A stretch of 6,131 nt of DNA. Source: Candidatus Omnitrophota bacterium. Its GTDB lineage: Bacteria > Omnitrophota > Gorgyraeia > 2-02-FULL-51-18 > JAGOUK01. The notes under the pieces are model-generated. The model worked only from the letters and a program-made list of their open reading frames with translations, ran no database searches and had not been told where the DNA came from. Of the stretch, positions 1 to 4,673 are shown piece after piece. Each line of letters starts with the position of its first letter. Position 1 is the stretch's first letter. The stretch lies in assembly GCA_018061225.1 (NCBI GenBank), contig JAGOUK010000085.1, forward strand, positions 1-6,131, in the 5' to 3' direction. The position numbers and the translations under genes were made by a program.

Positions 1-779
1 ATCATGAGGCCGTTCACCGCCTGCAGCTGTCCGCTCACGAGCATGTACTGTTCGTCCGATGTCTTGAAGTTGTGAAGGGCGCCGGGGTCGCCGCTCTGCG
101 CTCTGCGGATCACTTCCTGACCATCTTCATCCCTCATGCCCTGCGTCTTGACGAGGACTCCCAATCGGCCGTCCTTGAGCTTGAACGGAATGAGTTTTTC
201 CACCGGCGCGACAAAAATACTCCCCACCACGGCGTTGAGCTCATCAAACAAAACGTCATATCCCACCACGCCCTTCAGCCGCCAGCGCTCATTGTCATAA
301 ACGGGCGCGGCAAAAGACACCGTCATCTCCCCTGTCCTCGCATCCTCATATGGAGGGACAAAAACCGCGTTCTTCCCCTGCTTGGCGATCGAGTACCAGG
401 GGCGTTCCTTGTAATTGAAGCCGTCAGTAGGCTCCCAGGACCCCGTGCGAATCATAGAGGCTCCGGAATCATCACCGTAATAGGCGCCCGTGAGGTGATT
501 CTGCGCGGCAAAGTCGGATAGGTCCACGCGGATATCGGCGCCGGAAGCGATGGACTTTTCGACCCGATAGGCGGCGACCTGAGCAAGATTCATCCGCTCG
601 TTGATCCACTTGTCGGAGAGGTCAATGGCCACCTTGACGGCGGTCTCAGACGTGGAGCGGACGTATTTTTTAAAGTTGAGATAGGAATGATATTGCTGGG
701 CGCTGACGATCAGCAGGGTGAGAACAAAAACGCTCAAGAACAGGACGCTGCCGAGTTTGGCGCGGATGGATACGAACAT
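1..779 (-). CDS. dCache-domain membrane sensor (N-terminal part; C-terminus beyond window)
   Basis: I translated 259 residues from the ATG at 779 to the window edge with no stop. Residues 1-9 are a short basic N-terminus and about 10-28 a hydrophobic membrane segment. The rest is an extracytoplasmic double-Cache sensor, recognised by YKERPWY (123-129), VPPYEDARTGE (141-151) and APVYD (158-162), then GVVGYD (170-175). Proteins with this fold continue through a second membrane helix and HAMP into a chemoreceptor, GGDEF, kinase or phosphatase output; that part is missing here, so the output is unknown. The start is supported by AGGAG at 790-794, 10 bases upstream, inside the end of the peroxidase gene. 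Only two bases separate the peroxidase stop from this ATG, so the two are probably co-transcribed and translationally coupled. R126, W128, Y129, Y144, D146 and D175 resemble the amino-acid-binding signature of dCache_1 receptors. Domain call is confident; ligand and output are not. Confidence 0.85.
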   Translation of the reverse strand, partial: MFVSIRAKLGSVLFLSVFVLTLLIVSAQQYHSYLNFKKYVRSTSETAVKVAIDLSDKWINERMNLAQVAAYRVEKSIASGADIRVDLSDFAAQNHLTGAYYGDDSGASMIRTGSWEPTDGFNYKERPWYSIAKQGKNAVFVPPYEDARTGEMTVSFAAPVYDNERWRLKGVVGYDVLFDELNAVVGSIFVAPVEKLIPFKLKDGRLGVLVKTQGMRDEDGQEVIRRAQSGDPGALHNFKTSDEQYMLVSGQLQAVNGLM

Positions 780-781
780 GA

Positions 782-1408
782 CTAGCGGTCTCCTGCGGCG
801 TTAGGTAAAGCGGCTTCCACGGCGCGAATCACTTCATCGCTTAACGGCTCCTGACGCGAACCGAAGCGGCCGATCACCCGACCATCGGGCCCGATCAGGA
901 ATTTGGTGAAGTTCCACCCAATCGCACCCTCGTAACCAGGACGAGTCGTCAAATAGCCATAAAGCGGGTGCATCGATTTGCCCTTAACGCTGATCTTTGC
1001 AAAAAGCGGAAATGTGGTGTGATATTTGAGCGAGCAGAACTCGCCAATTTCTTTATTGGTTCCGGGCTCCTGCCCCATGAAGTCATTGGCGGGAAAAGCC
1101 AGCACTTCGAATCCTTTGGACTGATACCGCTGATAAAGTTCCTCGAGTCCGGCGTATTGAGGGGTGAAGCCGCAACGGGATGCGGTGTTCACGATCAAGA
1201 GGGTTTTGCCACGGTAAACCGAAAGATCCACCGGCTGCCCCTTTATGTCCGTGACGGCGAATGAATAAAGGCTTGCCGATTGCGTCGATCCGGCTTCATC
1301 AGGCTTGGATTCGGCCGCGATGGAACGCGCGACCCACACGAAAGCCGCCGCCGCAAATATCACAGCAATCCCCATCAGCATCCAGATGAACCGACTGTCA
1401 TTTCTCAT
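782..1408 (-). CDS. Membrane-anchored glutathione peroxidase-family thiol peroxidase
   Basis: A 208-residue member of the glutathione peroxidase family, which reduces hydroperoxides to water or alcohols. Residues 1-7 are charged and about 8-27 form a hydrophobic signal anchor, possibly cleaved near SIAA, so the enzyme should act outside the cytoplasm; the catalytic domain spans about 47-202. The catalytic tetrad is present: C79 in SRCGFTPQY, Q113 in FMGQEPG, and W165/N166 in GWNFTKF. The active-site residue is Cys, not selenocysteine. C125 in FCSLKY lies 46 residues after C79, the same separation as the peroxidatic and resolving Cys of yeast Gpx3. That points to a 2-Cys, thioredoxin-type mechanism instead of glutathione use. 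The reductant outside the cytoplasm is unknown. The gene is followed after two bases by a dCache sensor gene. It has no Shine-Dalgarno; an extended -10 promoter ends six bases before the ATG, suggesting a leaderless mRNA. Confidence 0.92.
   Translation of the reverse strand: MRNDSRFIWMLMGIAVIFAAAAFVWVARSIAAESKPDEAGSTQSASLYSFAVTDIKGQPVDLSVYRGKTLLIVNTASRCGFTPQYAGLEELYQRYQSKGFEVLAFPANDFMGQEPGTNKEIGEFCSLKYHTTFPLFAKISVKGKSMHPLYGYLTTRPGYEGAIGWNFTKFLIGPDGRVIGRFGSRQEPLSDEVIRAVEAALPNAAGDR
790..794 (-). promoter_or_regulatory. Shine-Dalgarno of the dCache sensor gene
   Basis: AGGAG on the minus strand, 10 bases before the ATG at 779 and inside the last codons of the upstream peroxidase gene. It sets the sensor start and supports coupling of the two genes. 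Confidence 0.65.
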
Positions 1409-1414
1409 GCGCCC

Positions 1415-1423
1415 ATTCTACCA
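1415..1423 (-). promoter_or_regulatory. Extended -10 promoter of the peroxidase gene (leaderless)
   Basis: TG-G-TAGAAT on the minus strand: an extended -10 with five of six matches to TATAAT. Counting seven bases past the hexamer places the transcription start at 1408, the A of the ATG. No good -35 is visible, as is usual for extended -10 promoters. There is no Shine-Dalgarno before the ATG. Inferred from sequence only. Confidence 0.5.
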
Positions 1424-1559
1424 AGCGTTTGCCCCTGCGGACATGGGAATCTGTAAAAGAATTTGATGTTTTTACTCAAATCGAATCGAAAGCATTGGTT
1501 TGTGCTTACCTGCATGCCCCTGTGTTATTTTAGGTTAATACTTTTCGTCTCGGGTACAA

Positions 1560-1572
1560 AAACAATTTGTTT
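1560..1572. promoter_or_regulatory. Candidate operator, AAACAA-T-TTGTTT
   Basis: A perfect 6-1-6 inverted repeat whose right arm is the proposed -35 hexamer of the XRE-cupin gene. A dimer of an XRE-type regulator bound here would block its own promoter. The assignment is inference; A/T-rich palindromes also arise by chance. Confidence 0.35.
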
Positions 1573-1594
1573 GTTTCTCAACATATGTTATAAT
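1567..1594 (+). promoter_or_regulatory. Promoter of the XRE-cupin gene (leaderless)
   Basis: TATAAT at 1589-1594 is a perfect -10, preceded by TG at 1586-1587 (extended -10). TTGTTT at 1567-1572 is a partial -35 at 16-bp spacing. The predicted transcription start is 1601 or 1602, and the ATG is at 1602. With no Shine-Dalgarno, the mRNA is predicted to be leaderless. Confidence 0.65.
1580..1589. promoter_or_regulatory. Candidate operator, AACATATGTT
   Basis: A perfect 10-bp palindrome covering the TG extension and the first base of the -10 of the XRE-cupin promoter. It is well placed for autorepression. Only position and symmetry support it. Confidence 0.35.
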
Positions 1595-1601
1595 TTCGCC
1601 T

Positions 1602-2177
1602 ATGGAAAAAGAAATCAAAGCCCTCGGCAAAAAATTACGTGAGCTCCGCCGGACCCGAAACATGACCATCCTGGACGTTTCGAAGGCCACCGGCATCGAT
1701 ATCGCTTCCCTCTCCCGTATGGAGAACGGCAAGATGACAGGAACTTTTAAGTCCCACTTGGCGCTTTCTAAGGCACTGGGCGTTCGCCTCCCCGATTTGT
1801 ATGAAAAAGTGCTCGAAATGAGCATCGATGACGAGCCGGAGAATCTCTCGGCCGATCCAGTCCAGTCCATATCCGGAACCGTGATGTCCGAAATGCTCGC
1901 CGGGCTCGGCGGGGACCGCAAAATGACCCCTATCCGCCTGACGCTCAAGCCCGAAGCAATGACGCTCAATGAAGAGTTCCCCCTGGGAGCCGAGCGCTTT
2001 TTGTATGTGTTGAAGGGTAAGATCGAAGTGGTCTTTAAAGAATCTTCCCGCAGCCTCAAGGATGGCGACACGCTTTACTTCAATGCGGCGACACCGCATC
2101 ATTTCTTGAACAAGACCTCCAAAGAAAGCTCTTGTCTCATCGTCACGACCTACCCACAGATCGATATCCGCGGATAG
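1602..2177 (+). CDS. XRE-family HTH / cupin transcriptional regulator
   Basis: A 191-residue cytoplasmic regulator. Residues about 8-67 form an XRE (Cro/C1-type) helix-turn-helix, with the core MTILDVSKATGIDIASLSRM (21-40) and ENGK after it. Residues about 110-185 form a single cupin_2 barrel. This HTH-plus-cupin layout is common in one-component regulators whose cupin senses a small molecule. Cupin motif 2 is recognisable (GDTLYF with PHHFLN, H166/H167 and N170). Motif 1 lacks the usual HxH pair: only E131 is kept before FLYVLKG. A classical metal site is therefore probably degenerate, and a direct small-ligand role is more likely than catalysis. The gene is divergent from the peroxidase gene and convergent with the feo operon, so it might regulate itself and the peroxidase; that is inference from layout. 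It has its own terminator. The start is the first ATG, with a TATAAT only seven bases upstream. Confidence 0.88.
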   Translation: MEKEIKALGKKLRELRRTRNMTILDVSKATGIDIASLSRMENGKMTGTFKSHLALSKALGVRLPDLYEKVLEMSIDDEPENLSADPVQSISGTVMSEMLAGLGGDRKMTPIRLTLKPEAMTLNEEFPLGAERFLYVLKGKIEVVFKESSRSLKDGDTLYFNAATPHHFLNKTSKESSCLIVTTYPQIDIRG

Positions 2178-2180
2178 ATT

Positions 2181-2333
2181 CTATTTCTTAGGGATGTTGT
2201 CGCAGCCGGTTCCGCAGCAGGAACCGGCTTTTTTATTTTTTCTGAAGCAGAATTTGAAGATTAGATAAAGCACGGCCAGCCCGACAACCGCTAGCGCGGC
2301 GAATTCGCCCCAATGATCGCGGAGCGCGTTCAC
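2181..2333 (-). CDS. FeoB-associated Cys-rich single-pass membrane protein
   Basis: A 50-residue gene starting at GTG (2333-2331), which overlaps the feoB stop by four bases (GTGA), an arrangement typical of translational coupling. The product has a short N-terminus (NALRDHWGE), one membrane helix at about 11-30 ending in FKFCF, a basic RKNKK stop-transfer (31-35), and a C-terminal Cys cluster with C39, C40 and C44 in GSCCGTGCDN; C29 sits at the helix end. Size, order and position match the FeoB-associated Cys-rich membrane protein family found after feoB in many bacteria. These proteins are thought to assist ferrous iron transport, perhaps by binding iron or tuning FeoB, but the mechanism is not established. 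The reading frame stops three bases from the stop of the convergent XRE-cupin gene, and that gene's terminator is embedded here. No database comparison was possible, so the family call rests on these features. Confidence 0.82.
   Translation of the reverse strand: MNALRDHWGEFAALAVVGLAVLYLIFKFCFRKNKKAGSCCGTGCDNIPKK
2204..2241 (+). terminator. Rho-independent terminator of the XRE-cupin gene
   Basis: A perfect 10-bp stem AGCCGGTTCC / GGAACCGGCT (2204-2213 and 2220-2229) closes a six-base loop. T-rich sequence with one interrupting A follows to 2241. It begins 26 bases after the XRE-cupin stop. On the minus strand the same bases lie wholly within the small Cys-rich feo gene. It should not terminate minus-strand transcription, because no T-run follows the stem in that direction. 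Confidence 0.9.
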
Positions 2334-4312
2334 GTGACTCCCCAGCCCATCTTAAGCCCGATTTGATAGACGGCAAATGACCCGCACCACGCCAGCAAAG
2401 TCATATACGTGACCATAAAAATTGGCCATCGCCACCCGCCGGTCTCCCGGCGAACCACCGCGACCGTCGACATGCATTGGCAGGCCAAAACAAAGAAAAT
2501 CATGAGCGACACGGCCACAAGCGGTGTGTATTTGGGGGCACCGGTCACGGGGTCTTTTTCGGACCTCAGGGCAGCAATGAGATCTGTCGAATGCTCATCC
2601 GCGTCGTCCCCCACGTTGTAGATCACCGCCAGCGTGCTGACCAGGACTTCGCGGGCCGCAAAAGACGCGATCAGTCCAATGCCGATTTTCCAATCAAAGC
2701 CAAGCGGTTCGATCACGGGCTCGATCCAGTGGCCGAGCTGCCCCGCATAACTGCTTTTGAGCCGATCCGATTTTTGGGCGGCCGCGGGTATCGGGTTGTT
2801 GAGCGTTGGATCGATTTGATCCGGCTTCGGGTAACTTGCGAGAAACCAGAGCACGATCGATATCGCCAGGATCACGCTTCCGGCATTGGTGATAAAAAGT
2901 TTGCCCCTTTCCCAGGTGGCCATGCCAACGGTTCGGGGGTCCGGAATGCGGTATGGAGGCAGCTCCATGATGAAGGGAGATTGACGGCCTTTTAGCAGTG
3001 TTCGTTTGAAAACGGTGGCCATGGTCAGTCCTGCGACCAGACTGAGCGCGTACATCGACAGGAGCACCGCGCCTTTTAGATTGAACGGCCCGATCAGCGG
3101 CACGGCCGGGATGAAGGCGCCGATCATCAAGGTGTAGACCGGGAGGCGGGCGCTGCAGCTCATTAACGGCGCGGCCAAAATCGTGGCCAGCCGGTCCCGC
3201 CGATCAGCAATGGTGCGGGTGGCCATGATACCGGGAATCGCGCAGGCAAAGGAACTCAACAGCGGCAAAAATGCCCGCCCGTTGAGGCCGACATGCCGCA
3301 TCACCCGGTCGAGGACAAAAGCCGCCCTAGACATATAGCCAAAGTCTTCGACAACAGCGATGAAGAAAAACAAAAGAAATATCTGAGGCAAAAACACGAG
3401 CACATTCCCAACGCCCGGGATGATGCCGTCCGCGATCAAGCTCCCCAACGCATTGTCCGGCAAGACGCGGGCCGTCAAAGCGGCGGCCGCGTTCACGCCG
3501 GACTCAATCCAGGACATGAACGGCGATGCCCACGAAAAAATCGACTGAAAGATCAGCGCCATGACTCCGATGAAGATCACCCACCCCCAGACCGGGTGCG
3601 TCACGACCGCGTCAATCCGGTCTGACACGGTGACACGTTCGGCGCCGCTCGCGGGCGTGACGCGTTTGACCAAGATTTCGATCTGCCGGTAACGCTCCTC
3701 GGGACTTACGGCGCGCAGCATCGCGATGAGGTCGCGGTCGGCGGCGGCAGCGTTCCGGGTGTGGCCGGATGCGGCGGCCGATGCAGGCAGCGCCTCTTGA
3801 ATGGCTTGAATGAGATCGGTGATACCGACACCCCGATGCCCGATGGTCGATACACAGGCGACTGACAGCTCCTTTGCCAGCCGCGCGGGGTCGGGCCGGG
3901 ATCCCCGCTCTTCAGCGGCATCCCACATGTTTAGCGCCAGGATCACCGGCACGCCGGTGTCCATGACCTGTAAGGCTAGGTAAAGATTCCGTTCAAAATT
4001 TGAGGCGTCAAGCACCACCAATGCCAAGTCCGGCCGGCCGTCTTTTTCGATGCTTCCGGCTAGGGTCTGAAAAACAATCTCTTCGTCCGGCGTCTGCGTG
4101 AGAAGGCTGTAGGTGCCGGGGAGATCCAGCACACGGACTTTGCGGCCGTCCGGGAGTTTAAGCTCCCCCTGCTTACGCTCCACGGTTACACCCGGATAGT
4201 TGCCGGTTGTTTGCCGCATCCCGGTCAGCGCGTTGAAGAGCGTGGATTTGCCGGCATTGGGATTCCCGATCATAACTACGATTGGAGAACGCGGGGCGGG
4301 TAAAGGGCTCAT
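2330..4312 (-). CDS. feoB: Ferrous iron transport protein B
   Basis: A 660-residue inner-membrane ferrous iron transporter with an N-terminal GTPase domain. The G motifs are in order: G1 GNPNAGKS (16-23), G2 T43 in YPGVTVE, G3 DLPG (63-66), G4 NMWD (128-131), and a loose G5 around STIGHRGVG (155-163). A short GDI-like region (about 195-230) precedes the membrane part. The Gate regions are recognisable: SFACAIPGIMATR (C357), PLMSCSARLPVY (C386) and ACQCMSTVAVVRRE (C611, C613), with PFIMELPPYRIP (446-457) between the two Gates. At 660 residues it is shorter than E. coli FeoB (about 770) but within the family's range, and no domain is obviously missing. It follows feoA by 12 bases and overlaps the small Cys-rich gene by four. 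No Shine-Dalgarno precedes its ATG; an intercistronic hairpin sits there, so it is probably translated by coupling to feoA. Confidence 0.97.
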   Translation of the reverse strand: MSPLPAPRSPIVVMIGNPNAGKSTLFNALTGMRQTTGNYPGVTVERKQGELKLPDGRKVRVLDLPGTYSLLTQTPDEEIVFQTLAGSIEKDGRPDLALVVLDASNFERNLYLALQVMDTGVPVILALNMWDAAEERGSRPDPARLAKELSVACVSTIGHRGVGITDLIQAIQEALPASAAASGHTRNAAAADRDLIAMLRAVSPEERYRQIEILVKRVTPASGAERVTVSDRIDAVVTHPVWGWVIFIGVMALIFQSIFSWASPFMSWIESGVNAAAALTARVLPDNALGSLIADGIIPGVGNVLVFLPQIFLLFFFIAVVEDFGYMSRAAFVLDRVMRHVGLNGRAFLPLLSSFACAIPGIMATRTIADRRDRLATILAAPLMSCSARLPVYTLMIGAFIPAVPLIGPFNLKGAVLLSMYALSLVAGLTMATVFKRTLLKGRQSPFIMELPPYRIPDPRTVGMATWERGKLFITNAGSVILAISIVLWFLASYPKPDQIDPTLNNPIPAAAQKSDRLKSSYAGQLGHWIEPVIEPLGFDWKIGIGLIASFAAREVLVSTLAVIYNVGDDADEHSTDLIAALRSEKDPVTGAPKYTPLVAVSLMIFFVLACQCMSTVAVVRRETGGWRWPIFMVTYMTLLAWCGSFAVYQIGLKMGWGVT

Positions 4313-4315
4313 GAG

Positions 4316-4353
4316 CGCGTCCGTTTACAGGATGCGGACGCGGGACGCGTCCG
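4316..4353 (-). repeat. Three-part inverted repeat at the feoA/feoB junction
   Basis: On the minus strand the 8-mer CGGACGCG (4353-4346) is followed after three bases by its reverse complement CGCGTCCG (4342-4335). After 11 more bases a second CGGACGCG (4323-4316) follows. The middle copy can pair with either outer copy, giving two mutually exclusive 8-bp GC-rich hairpins. The second hairpin holds the feoA stop codon in its loop and ends three bases before the feoB ATG. No U-tract follows, so it is not a terminator. A role in coupling feoB translation to feoA is plausible but inferred. Confidence 0.6.
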
Positions 4354-4558
4354 ATATGCGTATGGATAGGCGGTAACCCCGAACGGTGAGTTCAATGGGG
4401 TCGCCCATGGGCGCCAGACGCCTCACCTCTACGCGGGTTCCGCGGACGAGACCCATCTCTCTCAGGCGGTCCGTCGTCGGATCTTCGGATTCGAAGCCGT
4501 CGACCACGCCGGATTCTCCGGGTCTGAGCTGAGACAGCAATCGAAAAGTTGTGTTCAT
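4325..4558 (-). CDS. feoA: Ferrous iron transport protein A
   Basis: A 77-residue cytoplasmic SH3-like protein that partners FeoB in ferrous iron uptake. Family hallmarks are LREMGLVRGTRVEV (32-45), then APMGDPIELTVRGYRLSIR (49-67) and the closing SRVRI. The length is typical for FeoA. An in-frame GTG at 4606 would add 16 residues, but it lies upstream of the transcription start predicted from the consensus promoter at 4595-4622, between its -35 and -10. The ATG at 4558 is therefore the better start. The predicted leader is about 30 bases with only a weak GGAT upstream. feoA leads the feo operon, with feoB 12 bases downstream, and is likely repressed by a Fur-type regulator at the overlapping box. 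Confidence 0.93.
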   Translation of the reverse strand: MNTTFRLLSQLRPGESGVVDGFESEDPTTDRLREMGLVRGTRVEVRRLAPMGDPIELTVRGYRLSIRISDASRVRIL

Positions 4559-4581
4559 GGGAGTAGATCCAATAGTTGTTT

Positions 4582-4600
4582 GAGACTCGTTCTCATTATA
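4582..4600 (-). promoter_or_regulatory. Fur-like box over the feoA -10
   Basis: The minus-strand 19-mer matches the classical E. coli Fur consensus at 13 of 19 positions. It contains the inverted repeat TGAGA-N5-TCTCA (4581-4595). It overlaps the -10 hexamer and the region before the predicted start at about 4588, where a repressor would exclude RNA polymerase. Iron control of feo by Fur is well known in other bacteria. The box is imperfect and the regulator gene is not in the window. Confidence 0.55.
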
Positions 4601-4622
4601 GTTCACCGCTGCCAGCTGTCAA
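4595..4622 (-). promoter_or_regulatory. Consensus sigma70-type promoter of the feo operon
   Basis: Minus-strand TTGACA (4622-4617), a 16-bp spacer and TATAAT (4600-4595): both hexamers are perfect. The predicted start is about 4588, leaving a 30-base leader before the feoA ATG. A promoter this strong normally needs tight repression, consistent with the overlapping Fur-like box. Confidence 0.8.
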
Positions 4623-4635
4623 TCAAAGACAGCGG
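4606..4635. repeat. Nested inverted repeats around the feoA -35
   Basis: GCTGTC (4615-4620) pairs with GACAGC (4628-4633) across a seven-base loop. CCGCTG (4606-4611) pairs with CAGCGG (4630-4635). The inner arm overlaps the -35 TTGACA. No T-run follows on either strand, so this is not a clear terminator for the upstream HD-GYP gene; it could be a second regulatory site. The rest of the interval up to 4673 holds nothing else I can identify. Confidence 0.35.
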
Positions 4636-4673
4636 TAACGCAATTATTGGATTGAGAGGAAGATGATGGAGGG

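Noticed and set aside
72..521. Plus-strand open frame (149 codons) opposite the dCache sensor
   Set aside because: The minus-strand frame has clear Cache motifs and a Shine-Dalgarno start; the plus frame shows no domain.
1490..1507. Short inverted repeat AAGCA...TGCTT in the divergent intergenic region
   Set aside because: Five-base arms with an eight-base gap are expected by chance and do not line up with a promoter element.
1535..2102. Two minus-strand open frames opposite the XRE-cupin gene (1535-2071 and 1635-2102)
   Set aside because: The plus-strand frame has HTH and cupin motifs, a promoter and a terminator; the antisense products are low-complexity shadows.
2110..2139. ACAAGA...TCTTGT in the XRE-cupin gene as a minus-strand terminator for feo
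   Set aside because: Short stem, long loop, and no U-run on the minus strand.
2228..2243. Possible -1 frameshift signal A-AAA-AAT in the small feo gene, five bases before the hairpin
   Set aside because: Heptamer phase and spacer fit, but slipping would meet UAA at once and lose the Cys motif. The A-runs are already explained by the opposite-strand terminator, so coincidence is more likely.
2477..2995. Plus-strand open frame (172 codons) opposite feoB
   Set aside because: Antisense to strongly conserved FeoB sequence; the His/Arg/Gly-rich product looks like a reading shadow.
4559..4606. In-frame GTG at 4606 as the feoA start, adding 16 residues
   Set aside because: The codon lies between the -35 and -10 of a consensus promoter, upstream of the predicted transcription start; the added residues do not belong to the FeoA fold.
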